Shown here in pieces: positions 1 through 7,767 of a stretch of DNA of 64,000 nt (the first letter of the stretch is position 1; every line of letters begins with the position of its first letter). This DNA comes from Candidatus Thiodiazotropha sp. (GTDB lineage Bacteria > Pseudomonadota > Gammaproteobacteria > Chromatiales > Chromatiaceae). The stretch spans positions 41,841-105,840 of the forward strand of contig JAIVEQ010000006.1 of assembly GCA_023838465.1 (NCBI GenBank), in the 5' to 3' direction. The notes beneath the pieces are model-generated. The model had not been told where the DNA came from. It searched no databases and worked only from the letters and a program-made list of their open reading frames with translations. The translations under genes were made by a program, and so were the position numbers.

Positions 1-507
1 ACGCCTGGGGAGTATGGTCCAGGGAAAGAAGAACCGGGCGAGATCAAGCAGGTGGCGTAGATCATAGTCAAACCCGATATGTTGAATAGCATGCGCCACC
101 ACCTTGTGGGCATCGACGGGCTCCAGGCCGGTGGGTCGGCAGATACGCAGATGGTCCTTACGGTATTTGGAGACTGGAGCGATGATGGTACCTTCACCCA
201 GTAAAGCTTCAACCATCAATTGTTCACCGAGATCACCCTGATAGGCCATGCGCACCCGCTGTTGAAGTTGTGGGTCGCGAATATCGTAAATGCGCCCAAT
301 AAAGAGTGCTGAATGAGTCCAGGTACTTTGAGTAATGGTCTTGATAACATCACTGACCCGGCTACGGCCCTCCACCAACAGGACATCGCCCGGTCGGAGT
401 TCGTAGCTAAGTCGATTGAAATCACAAAGGGGAGAGGTAGAAGGCGGACCCTCTTTGGTCAACCAATCGGTGATCCACTGCATGATTTTCCGGCCGATCC
501 TACGCAT
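1..507 (-). CDS. YiiX/YebB-like NlpC/P60-type cysteine hydrolase, partial
   Basis: An open frame on the minus strand runs from an ATG at 507 to the window edge: 169 codons without a stop, and the 3' end lies outside. The product begins MRRIGRKIMQWITDWLTK and has the motif LRPGDVLLVEG, followed by a Thr-His-Ser-Ala-Leu-Phe-Ile-Gly segment at about residues 63-70. These are the nucleophile/histidine-region landmarks of the YiiX/YebB (DUF830) permuted papain-like hydrolases, where the His belongs to the H-box. No signal peptide is visible. Family members are predicted to act on lipid or peptide amide bonds; the substrate here is unknown. Its 5' side faces the AT-rich gap after hypD, so it is probably transcribed separately from the hyp genes. 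Confidence 0.75.
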   Translation of the reverse strand, partial: MRRIGRKIMQWITDWLTKEGPPSTSPLCDFNRLSYELRPGDVLLVEGRSRVSDVIKTITQSTWTHSALFIGRIYDIRDPQLQQRVRMAYQGDLGEQLMVEALLGEGTIIAPVSKYRKDHLRICRPTGLEPVDAHKVVAHAIQHIGFDYDLRHLLDLARFFFPWTILPRR

Positions 508-830
508 CCGTATAACCCAGTAAAATAGTGTGTATTGTAGCCAGTATAGACCGTATTTATAGTGGGTGAGTTTCAAATAGCGTAGTGGTATAGCTTGGAG
601 TGGGGTGTTTTGAGACAGCAGGATGTTGCAATTAAAGCAAATAGCCGTAGTGGGAGAACTGTCGGCTGGAAGTTAGATGGAAGGACAATAAAAGCTTATA
701 TGAATCAATATTATTATTATATTATCAATGATATATACGGATTAAATGATGTTATTTATTGAGTTATCCATTTCAAAGGTAAAAAACTTATCAGCTTAAG
801 AATAAGAAAAGATGGGCTGAGTCTGGTGGA
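508..830. other. AT-rich intergenic gap
   Basis: This ~320-base gap lies between hypD and the YiiX-like gene, both on the minus strand. It is very AT-rich around 690-760, with runs of TATTAT. It should hold the promoter of the YiiX-like gene, but I could not pick a convincing -35/-10 pair. No ORF or hairpin stands out. Confidence 0.5.
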
Positions 831-1940
831 TTAGTCCGGGAGAGACTTTTTGCGATTCCGGATCCCACCACTCCACCAGATGCGACAGGCACCTTCATCC
901 GAAACCATGCAGGGACCGATAGGTGATCTCGGGGTGCATGCTTCACCATAGAGTCGGCACTGATTTGGGTATTTTCGACCGAGAACCACCTCTGAGCAGT
1001 CACACCCTGGAGGCATCATGCCGGCCCGCATGCGTTCGGGGACGTCATAGTCCGGAAATCGTTTTCGTGCATCCGAATGGACATAGTCCCTATTTAAGAC
1101 GTATCCCGAATTGGGGATGATGCCAATTCCTCGCCAGTTGGCATCGACTACATTCAATGCTTGATTCAGATGTGCTCTGGCACAGGGATTTCCACCTGGC
1201 CTGACCAGTTCCGGGTAACAGTTATCAAGGAATAGTCGTTTATCCAGATATTGTCTGATGACAGAGTAGGTGGCGGCCAACAGGCTCTCTGTCGTGAAAC
1301 CAGCCACTGCTGCCGGGATATGGTGTTGCTCTACAATAAACGACCACTCTTCAGGCCCCATCACAGTCGCGACATGACCAGGGGCAACCAGGGCGTTGAA
1401 TCCCGGTGCCTCGCCACTCAGCAATAGTGAGACTGCCGGCCATGTCAAACGACCTGATAGCAGGATAGAGAGGTTCTCAGGAATGCCCTCAACAAGTAAT
1501 GATGCAACGGGTGCTATTGTTGTTTCGAATCCGGCCGCGAAAAAAACCACTTCTCTTTGCGGCGATGCCTGAGCAATCTGTAGCGCTTCGAGCGGTGAGG
1601 CGATTGGCAGGATATCCGCTCCAGCAGCATGGGCCTGATGGAGGGACCGGGGCTCCCCTTTGGCAACATTCACCGGTACACGCAGCATGTCACCAAATGC
1701 CACCAGTGTGACCGGCTCATGTAAGGCTAGTTGTATTGCCTGGTAAACATCCTCTTCAGGACAGACACAAACCGGGCAGCCGGGACCGGGGATGAGTTCA
1801 ATCTGAGCTGGCAAGGCGCTGCGCAGACCGGCCTGGGTGATGGAGCGCTCATGCCCACCACAGACATTCATTACTTTTACAGGCCTGTCCAGTGGCAACC
1901 CATGTAACTGTTGCAACCATGTTTTCGCGCTGATTGACAT
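831..1940 (-). CDS. hypD: Hydrogenase maturation factor HypD
   Basis: HypD is the iron-sulfur scaffold on which, with HypC, the Fe(CN)2CO unit of [NiFe] hydrogenase is built. The 369-residue product has the family landmarks: the cysteine motif VMNVCGGHE (residues 23-31), PGPGCPVCVCPEED (51-64), and a C-terminal cysteine set (PPGCDCSEV, then CRLYGEAC and PIGPC) for the [4Fe-4S] cluster. The length is normal for the family. It is last in the leftward hypC-hypA-hypB-hypD order, about 80 bases after hypB. hypE and hypF, which usually complete the set, do not follow; the next gene is an unrelated hydrolase. They are probably elsewhere on the chromosome. Confidence 0.96.
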   Translation of the reverse strand: MSISAKTWLQQLHGLPLDRPVKVMNVCGGHERSITQAGLRSALPAQIELIPGPGCPVCVCPEEDVYQAIQLALHEPVTLVAFGDMLRVPVNVAKGEPRSLHQAHAAGADILPIASPLEALQIAQASPQREVVFFAAGFETTIAPVASLLVEGIPENLSILLSGRLTWPAVSLLLSGEAPGFNALVAPGHVATVMGPEEWSFIVEQHHIPAAVAGFTTESLLAATYSVIRQYLDKRLFLDNCYPELVRPGGNPCARAHLNQALNVVDANWRGIGIIPNSGYVLNRDYVHSDARKRFPDYDVPERMRAGMMPPGCDCSEVVLGRKYPNQCRLYGEACTPRSPIGPCMVSDEGACRIWWSGGIRNRKKSLPD

Positions 1941-2019
1941 TATTAACCCGGTACCTTAGTAAACCCGGCAAACGAATATATTACGATACCAGCGACATGT
2001 TTATGGGAAGACACCAGGA

Positions 2020-2844
2020 TTATCGTGTGTCTTGAGCATGCATATGAATCCCTTCAGTTTGTAATTTTGGGTTAGTAGTTTCGCCTTTGGCACGTCTTTC
2101 TGCCTGTTTTTGAACCTGTTCATCAAGCCAGGTTAACCAAGTTTCAAAACCTTCACCGTTTTTTGCTGAAATCAGCGTGACAGGCGCTTCCACAGCAAGG
2201 TGACGTACTGCCTGCTCAGCCTTTTCCGTATTGAAATCATCAAGCATCACCAGTAGATCCGATTTAGTGATCAGCACATGATCTGCTGCACGGAAGATGA
2301 CAGGGTATTTTGCAGGTTTGTCATCACCTTCTGTGACAGACAGGAGAGTGATATTGAGATGCTGGCCCAGGTCGAAGCTGGCGGGACAGACCAGATTGCC
2401 GACATTCTCGATAAACAAGATATCCAATTCATCGAGATTCATCTGATGCAGTGCATGATGAATCATGTGGGCATCAAGATGGCAAGCTGTACCGGTAGTG
2501 ATTTGTACTGCCTCTACCCCTTTTTGACGTATGCGTTGTGCATCATTTTCTGTTTCTAGATCACCTTCAATAACACCCATTCGGTAACGCTTCTTAATCG
2601 TGTCTATGGTTGTTTCGAGTAACCGGGTTTTACCACTTCCGGGAGAAGACATCAGATTGATAGTTAGCAGTTGATGACGGTCGAAGTGCTCGCGATTATG
2701 AGCAGCCTGATGATCGTTCGCATTAAGCAGGTTTTGCAGAACTTCCACGGCCACACTGCCGTCATCTGTATGAGCGTGCTTCCCACCCTCTTCAATCAGA
2801 TGCCGGTTTCCATCGGTGATATTACAACCGCATGTATCACACAT
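2020..2844 (-). CDS. hypB: Hydrogenase nickel incorporation GTPase HypB
   Basis: HypB is the GTPase that, with HypA, inserts nickel into the hydrogenase large subunit. The 274-residue product starts MCDTCGCNI, the N-terminal CxxCGC high-affinity nickel site. The long polyhistidine stretch of rhizobial HypB is missing; only a few histidines occur near residues 23-26. The G domain has the P-loop SSPGSGKT (about 87-94), a switch region with GDLETENDA, and the TKSD guanine-specificity motif. It lies 35 bases downstream of hypA. Confidence 0.96.
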   Translation of the reverse strand: MCDTCGCNITDGNRHLIEEGGKHAHTDDGSVAVEVLQNLLNANDHQAAHNREHFDRHQLLTINLMSSPGSGKTRLLETTIDTIKKRYRMGVIEGDLETENDAQRIRQKGVEAVQITTGTACHLDAHMIHHALHQMNLDELDILFIENVGNLVCPASFDLGQHLNITLLSVTEGDDKPAKYPVIFRAADHVLITKSDLLVMLDDFNTEKAEQAVRHLAVEAPVTLISAKNGEGFETWLTWLDEQVQKQAERRAKGETTNPKLQTEGIHMHAQDTR

Positions 2845-2879
2845 GTAAGATGACTCCTTCTGTCAAGCTAGTGTAGTTG

Positions 2880-3254
2880 TTAATCATCACCCGTTCCTTC
2901 TTCCTCAGGTTCACGTGTCAGCTCAACACTGGCAAGCAGGAGTTCGTCTCCACTGATGAGCTGTGTTCGAAAGTCGCCGCATTCACAACAGATCAGCCTA
3001 TTAGTCTCTGCGTCACATTCGGCTCCGCATTGCTGACAGCGAACACGGATCGATTGCAGCTCCGTCTCTAATTCTGCACTAGCTGCTACGCTACCTGCAC
3101 GGGCAATGGTGAATGCTTGTTGAAGCAACTCAGGCACCACACCAGAGAGAGGACCGATGCGTATTAAGATGCGGGTCACTTGCGATGCATGCTCTCGTTG
3201 TGCAATCTCCTCGACTTGTGTCAGCATGGCCTGACAAATCGAGAGTTCATGCAT
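2880..3254 (-). CDS. hypA: Hydrogenase nickel metallochaperone HypA
   Basis: HypA delivers nickel to the hydrogenase precursor together with HypB. The 124-residue product starts MHELSICQAM, so the nickel-binding Met1-His2-Glu3 is present. It has a zinc-ribbon with CxxC pairs (CQQCGAEC and CCECG). The length is slightly above the usual ~113-118 because of an acidic tail (EPEEEGTGDD). Its ATG overlaps the end of hypC by 8 bases, which indicates translational coupling in the hypCABD operon. Confidence 0.96.
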   Translation of the reverse strand: MHELSICQAMLTQVEEIAQREHASQVTRILIRIGPLSGVVPELLQQAFTIARAGSVAASAELETELQSIRVRCQQCGAECDAETNRLICCECGDFRTQLISGDELLLASVELTREPEEEGTGDD

Positions 3255-3489
3255 CGGGCGGGGTATCCATCTTCGCTAGCATTTCGTCATAGATTTCCCA
3301 GGCTGAGCGTGCCTCCTGAGGGGTGACCTTCTGAATCGCATAACCGACATGGACTACGATAAAATCGTCAGGCTTTAACGCTTCATGTTGCAGCATGAAG
3401 AGACTCACTTCCCGCTGAATGCCTTTTGCTTCACAGTGAGCAGTAAAGCCGTCAATTTTTTTAATCTGCATGGGTATGCCCAAACACAT
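3247..3489 (-). CDS. hypC: Hydrogenase assembly chaperone HypC
   Basis: HypC/HupF is a small OB-fold chaperone that carries the Fe(CN)2CO group with HypD and then holds the large-subunit precursor. The 80-residue product begins MCLGIPMQI, with the essential Cys2, and keeps the YAIQKV core and the EA(R/L) region typical of the family. It is the first gene of the leftward maturation operon, 131 bases from the divergent maturation protease gene. Confidence 0.95.
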   Translation of the reverse strand: MCLGIPMQIKKIDGFTAHCEAKGIQREVSLFMLQHEALKPDDFIVVHVGYAIQKVTPQEARSAWEIYDEMLAKMDTPPDA

Positions 3490-3520
3490 GGTATAACCTT
3501 CATCCTTAGCTTATAGGGTT

Positions 3521-3586
3521 CAAAGGGGAGGGGTTTTACTCTTCCCTTTGGTCAGTACCCGGAAACCGTGTTTTTTTGGGTACTGA
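3521..3586. promoter_or_regulatory. Paired inverted repeats in the divergent hyp/hydrogenase promoter region
   Basis: Two inverted repeats sit between hypC and the maturation protease. One is CAAAGGGGAG (3521-3530) with CTTCCCTTTG (3541-3550), a 9/10 match. The second is a perfect TCAGTACCC (3552-3560) with GGGTACTGA (3578-3586) and a T-rich loop. They are placed where operators or an attenuator for the divergent operons would be. The function is inferred from position only. Confidence 0.45.
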
Positions 3587-3620
3587 TCTGAATAGTTTCA
3601 TTCTCGCAAGGAGTACGCTT

Positions 3621-4103
3621 TTGTCAATCGAATCTGTGTTAATCCTAGGTATTGGTAATACCCTATTAAGCGACGAGGGTATAGGTGTTCAGCTGGTTAA
3701 TCGTATGCAGCAGCAGGTCGGCAAGATTGCGGGTGTTGAGTATCTGGATGGGGGAACGCTCAGTTTTACCCTTGCTGAACCGATCGCCAGAGCTGATGGA
3801 TTGATTGTAGCGGATGCAGCACGTATGGGAGAGAAACCTGGCACATTGCAGGTCTTCCACAATCAGCAGATGGATAGTTACCTGAAAGGCAATCGTGCCA
3901 GTGTCCATGAAGTGAGCCTGGGTGACTTGATTGATATTGCTCGTCTATCCGACACCCTGCCGGATCAACGCTGCCTGGTAGGTATAGAACCGGAGAATTT
4001 GGATTGGGGCGAAACATTGAGTGAAGCCGTTGAACCAGCAATAGAGGCAGGGATATCTGAAATCGTCTCTATACTGAAAACATGGGGCGTCTTGTCTGAC
4101 TGA
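3621..4103 (+). CDS. hupD: Hydrogenase maturation endopeptidase (HupD/HyaD family)
   Basis: This protease removes the C-terminal extension of the hydrogenase large subunit after nickel insertion. The frame is open upstream to a TTG at 3576. I choose TTG 3621 because AAGGAG (3609-3614) is correctly spaced and the protein then begins MSIESVLILGIGN, as in the family (160 residues). The nickel-sensing residues are visible: Glu in LLSDEGIG, Asp in VADAARMG and His in SVHEVSLGD. The expected substrate is encoded downstream: hynL ends with DPCIACAVH followed by a 15-residue tail. This is the first gene of the rightward operon. Confidence 0.93.
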   Translation: MSIESVLILGIGNTLLSDEGIGVQLVNRMQQQVGKIAGVEYLDGGTLSFTLAEPIARADGLIVADAARMGEKPGTLQVFHNQQMDSYLKGNRASVHEVSLGDLIDIARLSDTLPDQRCLVGIEPENLDWGETLSEAVEPAIEAGISEIVSILKTWGVLSD

Positions 4104-4151
4104 CGCAATTAACATTTTGGTGAAAAAAAGTATTAGAAACAGAATTTCAAA

Positions 4152-4220
4152 CCCTAATTATGATCCAGATCAGCACCACCATCAGTATTTAGTGATATTC
4201 TTTTTATAAGCCCTAATTAT
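4152..4220 (+). repeat. 10-bp direct repeat upstream of the hydrogenase structural genes
   Basis: CCCTAATTAT occurs at 4152-4161 and again at 4211-4220, each preceded by AA or AAG, in the 119-base gap before the HupH-C gene. Two identical decamers 59 bases apart (about 5.6 helical turns) suggest a binding site for a regulator, but no known consensus is recognised. Confidence 0.35.
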
Positions 4221-4222
4221 CA

Positions 4223-4666
4223 GTGTTCGTGATGCAAAAGCTGCGAGACATCGTTGTACGGGTCAAGGAGAGAGATGATCCAGACCCAGTCATCAATCAT
4301 TCTAATGCGCTGCCTATTATGCATGAAGTATTGCATGCGCTGAAACGTCTCCACGAGATGGGAGAAACAACCACGATCGATCTGCGATCCATCCCATTCG
4401 GTCCTGGAGATGAGGAAGCGCTGTTAAGACAGCTCGGCTGCGGTGAGATCAGCATTGAACTTCAATCCCTGGGAAAGAGTACTATTTGCGAGACCCTCTA
4501 TCCCGGTGTCTGGTTGATTGATCATTACAATGCTGAAGGTGAACGTATTGCCTTGAATATCGAGATCAATCGGGTGCCCGAGATTGTCCAGTCTCAACCT
4601 GAGGATATCTCAGATGCAATCATCAGGCTTAACGGACAACTCAACCCAGTGAATTTCGCGTGTTAA
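4223..4666 (+). CDS. HupH/HyaF C-terminal domain protein, hydrogenase expression/formation
   Basis: The 147-residue product matches the C-terminal domain of HupH/HyaF: TTTIDLRSIPFGPGDEEAL, an E-x-S-I-E-L segment, then CETLYPGVWLIDHYNAEGE. That domain takes part in maturation of uptake hydrogenases, probably of the small-subunit clusters. Full HupH is about 280 residues, so this is a short, C-domain-only form. The first possible start is GTG 4223; ATG 4232 (MQKLRD) is equally possible, and no strong ribosome site decides between them. It lies 22 bases before hynS, so it is very likely co-transcribed with the hydrogenase. Confidence 0.8.
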   Translation: MFVMQKLRDIVVRVKERDDPDPVINHSNALPIMHEVLHALKRLHEMGETTTIDLRSIPFGPGDEEALLRQLGCGEISIELQSLGKSTICETLYPGVWLIDHYNAEGERIALNIEINRVPEIVQSQPEDISDAIIRLNGQLNPVNFAC

Positions 4667-4688
4667 GTCCTTTGCGGGAGGAGTAGTG

Positions 4689-5795
4689 ATGGCTGAAGAA
4701 CTCAAACGTATCGGTAAAACTCTCGGAGAGCGTTTGCGTGAAAGGGGTGTTTCAAGGCGAGGATTCCTGAAATTCTGCAGCGCCACGGCCTCTATGATGG
4801 CACTGCCCCCCGCGATGGTGCCTGCTATTGCCGCATCGCTTGAGAAGGCAAAGCGACCCTCGGTTATCTGGCTCTCATTTCAGGAGTGTACCGGCTGTAC
4901 CGAATCCCTTACACGCAGCCATTCACCCAGTGTCGAAAACCTTATCTTCGACCATATTTCACTCGACTATCATCATACCTTGCAAGTCGCCTCTGGTGCT
5001 GCTGCAGAAGCAGCTCGTGAAGCGGCAATGCATGAGAATGAAGGTAAGTACATTGTTGTGGTAGACGGCTCCATCCCACTGGGCAATCCGGGCTATTCTG
5101 TAATAGCAGGTATCAGTAATCTGCAGATGTTGGAAGAGACAGTTGCCGGTGCGGCAGCGGTGGTTGCGGTAGGTACCTGTGCGGCATTTGGTGGACTTCC
5201 TCAGGCCAGTCCCAATCCAACCGGCGCAGTCTCGGTTTCAGATATCGTTAAGGATAAACCGGTTGTCAATGTCTCTGGTTGTCCGCCTATCCCAACAGTC
5301 ATCACCGGTGTACTGGCCCACTTTTTAACCTTCGGTTCACTCCCTGAGTTGGATAGTCTTGGTAGGCCGATGGTCTTCTTCGGTAAGAGTATTCACGACC
5401 GATGCTACCGTCGTCCATTTTATGACAAGGGACTGTTTGCTGAAACCTTCGATGATGAAGGCGCACGTAAGGGGTGGTGTCTCTATCGGTTGGGCTGCAA
5501 GGGTCCAATGACCTATAACGCATGCGCTACCACAAAATGGAATCAAGGCACCAGCTGGCCTGTTGAGTCGGGTCATGGATGTTTAGGCTGTTCTGAGCCC
5601 AATTTTTGGGATGCCGGCGGCTTCTATAATGCACTCTCAATACCTGACAGCGATATCACCCGACAAGCAGCCTATGTCTTAGGTGCCGGTGTAGCCCTTG
5701 GTGCGGCTGCCGGTGCAATCAATCGCAACAAACAGTCCAAGGCTGCTTCAGCGCATGAGACCGTAACTATAGACGACTTGGATAAGAAATCATGA
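4689..5795 (+). CDS. hynS: [NiFe] hydrogenase small subunit, Isp-type (group 1e)
   Basis: This is the electron-transferring subunit with three iron-sulfur clusters. ATG 4689 is chosen over GTG 4686 because GGGAGGAG lies 5 bases upstream. The 368-residue precursor has a twin-arginine signal, SRRGFLKFC, at about residues 22-30. CTGCTES is the proximal-cluster motif, and C-terminal cysteines (CYRRPFYDKG, GCKGP, CLGCSEPNFWD) serve the distal and medial clusters. A C-terminal hydrophobic segment (about 325-340) anchors it to the membrane. The mature complex therefore faces the periplasm. Its stop overlaps isp1 by 4 bases (ATGA). Confidence 0.95.
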   Translation: MAEELKRIGKTLGERLRERGVSRRGFLKFCSATASMMALPPAMVPAIAASLEKAKRPSVIWLSFQECTGCTESLTRSHSPSVENLIFDHISLDYHHTLQVASGAAAEAAREAAMHENEGKYIVVVDGSIPLGNPGYSVIAGISNLQMLEETVAGAAAVVAVGTCAAFGGLPQASPNPTGAVSVSDIVKDKPVVNVSGCPPIPTVITGVLAHFLTFGSLPELDSLGRPMVFFGKSIHDRCYRRPFYDKGLFAETFDDEGARKGWCLYRLGCKGPMTYNACATTKWNQGTSWPVESGHGCLGCSEPNFWDAGGFYNALSIPDSDITRQAAYVLGAGVALGAAAGAINRNKQSKAASAHETVTIDDLDKKS

Positions 5796-6454
5796 GTACA
5801 CCAATGGACTTTCTTTTGTGGGTGAGGGGGCCAGGCTTCGATATCGCATTGGTCGTCTTTTTGATTGGCATTTTAATCCGCCTGCTTGAGGTTCTGATAC
5901 TGGGGCGTAAACCCGACTACTCTGAGCCTAGAGGTGCGGAACTGGGTGCGGGACTGCGGACCGTATTGACCCGAACTCTGCCAGAGCAAGGTTCGTTCAA
6001 GCGTTCACCATTCACTGTTGTGGGTGGCTATGTTTGGCATATCGGCTTCTTCATCACCCTGTTTCTGTTTGTACCGCATATTGAATTGATCAATGCCACG
6101 ATTGGTCTCAGTTGGCCCGGTATAGCCAGTAACCTGATCGATGCGGTAGCAGCCGTAACGATTGTCGCCCTGTTGGCGATGCTTTTTAATCGATTGAGTC
6201 ATCCGGTAAAGCAATTTCTTAGTGGGCCTGAAGATTACCTCACATGGTTAGTGACGTTTCTGCCGATGTTGACCGGTTATCTGGCCTATCATCGAATGAT
6301 CGATCCTTATCCACTGGTATTGGGGTTGCATATCCTCAGCGTGGAATTGTTGATGGTGGTATTCCCTTTTACCAAGTTGATGCATGCCTTCACCTTTATT
6401 ATTGCTCGCTGGTATAACGGCGCCATGGCAGGTCGTAGAGGAGTTCAGTCATGA
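5792..6454 (+). CDS. isp1: Isp1, NarI-like membrane cytochrome b of the hydrogenase
   Basis: The 220-residue protein has five predicted membrane helices and conserved histidines in membrane contexts (GGYVWHIGFF, YLAYHRM, LGLHILS), as in the NarI/DsrM cytochrome b family. Between hynS and hynL, such a protein is Isp1, which passes electrons from the periplasmic hydrogenase through heme b to Isp2. This arrangement is known from Thiocapsa and Allochromatium. The gene overlaps both neighbours by 4 bases, indicating tight translational coupling. Confidence 0.92.
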   Translation: MSTPMDFLLWVRGPGFDIALVVFLIGILIRLLEVLILGRKPDYSEPRGAELGAGLRTVLTRTLPEQGSFKRSPFTVVGGYVWHIGFFITLFLFVPHIELINATIGLSWPGIASNLIDAVAAVTIVALLAMLFNRLSHPVKQFLSGPEDYLTWLVTFLPMLTGYLAYHRMIDPYPLVLGLHILSVELLMVVFPFTKLMHAFTFIIARWYNGAMAGRRGVQS

Positions 6455-7722
6455 GCGAGGCAACAATTGAAAGAGGTCTGAATGCCTTTCGTGAGCAGAT
6501 GAATGCACCGATTGCATCCTTCTTCTCAAGTTGTGTGAACTGTGGCATGTGTGCTGAAGCTTGTCTCTTCTATACCGAGACTGGTGATCCAAAGTACACA
6601 CCAATCAATAAGCTGGAGCCATTCCGTCGTGTCTGGGAACAAGAGTATACCCTTTGGGGTAAATTGAAATCACTGCTTGGGATGAGCAAACCAGTCACCG
6701 ATGAACTGCTCGAAGAGTGGGAACCGTTGGTCTACGATGCATGTACCTTGTGTGGGCGTTGTTCCATGGTTTGTCCTGTGGGTAACGATATCAGCTATAT
6801 GATTCGACGCGCCAGAGAGGGATTCGTTGCAGCAGGCTATGCACCGGAGGGTATCAAAGGTGCGAGTCGCAGGGCTATCACCATTGGTAGTCCCATGGGT
6901 GTTAAATATCCCGCATTGGCGGCACAAATCAAACATATTGAGGCCGACACCGGATTAACGATTCCTGTCGATGTCGAGGGCGTCGACTACATGGCGCTGC
7001 TTTCTTCCATGGAGATCATGAACTTTCCAGAATACATGGAGGCCTTGGCCCGTATCTTTAAACAGGCAGGTGTGACTTGGACAATCAGCTCCGAAGCATT
7101 TGAAGCCACCAATTCCGGTATACAGATCGGGTCGTCCGATATCGCGAGAGAACTTGTCAACCGGGTTGTGGTCGCTGCTGATAAATTAAAAGTGAAGTAT
7201 GTCATCAGTCCTGAGTGTGGACATGCCTATACTGCGATCCGTTGGGAAGGCCCCAATCTCATTGGTCGACCCTATAACTTTAAGGTTGTTCATATCCTGG
7301 AACTGCTGGATGAGTTGCGTGCCAGTGGCCGCTTAAAGACAGAGGGTATGGAAGATGACCGTCTGACCTTTCATGATCCTTGTCAGATCGTGCGAAAGGG
7401 TGGCGTATTGGAACCACCGCGTAATCTGCTCAATATGGTAGCCAGTAACTTTGTCGATATGCAGGATCCCAGAGAGATGAACTGGTGCTGTGGCGGTGGC
7501 GGAGGTGTCAGTGCCAATGAGCGAGCTGAAGAGCTACGTATCAAGGTATTCAAACGCAAGAAATCCCAATTGGACGACCTGAATGTAGACACCCTGGTCA
7601 CTGCCTGCGCAAATTGCAGACTGATCATTGAAGAGGGTCTTGAAGAATACCGCATGGAGATTCCCGTAGTGGGGTTGACGGAGATGATTGCGGAACATCT
7701 GGTTGATGAGAAAAGTGAATAG
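6451..7722 (+). CDS. isp2: Isp2, HdrD-like iron-sulfur protein of the hydrogenase
   Basis: The 423-residue cytoplasmic protein has two ferredoxin-type cluster motifs (CVNCGMCAEAC near residue 28, CTLCGRCSMVCP near residue 97). The C-terminal half carries two cysteine-rich CCG domains, including PECGHAY, CCGGGGGV and CANCR. This is the heterodisulfide-reductase HdrD/DsrK architecture. With Isp1 it forms the electron-transfer module of group 1e hydrogenases and may link H2 oxidation to quinones or to sulfur metabolism. It is preceded by a 4-base overlap with isp1 and followed 45 bases later by hynL. Confidence 0.93.
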   Translation: MSEATIERGLNAFREQMNAPIASFFSSCVNCGMCAEACLFYTETGDPKYTPINKLEPFRRVWEQEYTLWGKLKSLLGMSKPVTDELLEEWEPLVYDACTLCGRCSMVCPVGNDISYMIRRAREGFVAAGYAPEGIKGASRRAITIGSPMGVKYPALAAQIKHIEADTGLTIPVDVEGVDYMALLSSMEIMNFPEYMEALARIFKQAGVTWTISSEAFEATNSGIQIGSSDIARELVNRVVVAADKLKVKYVISPECGHAYTAIRWEGPNLIGRPYNFKVVHILELLDELRASGRLKTEGMEDDRLTFHDPCQIVRKGGVLEPPRNLLNMVASNFVDMQDPREMNWCCGGGGGVSANERAEELRIKVFKRKKSQLDDLNVDTLVTACANCRLIIEEGLEEYRMEIPVVGLTEMIAEHLVDEKSE

Positions 7723-7767
7723 CCCCACTGAGTACGGCTTTGTCGTACCGTTAGGAGACGAGAGACA

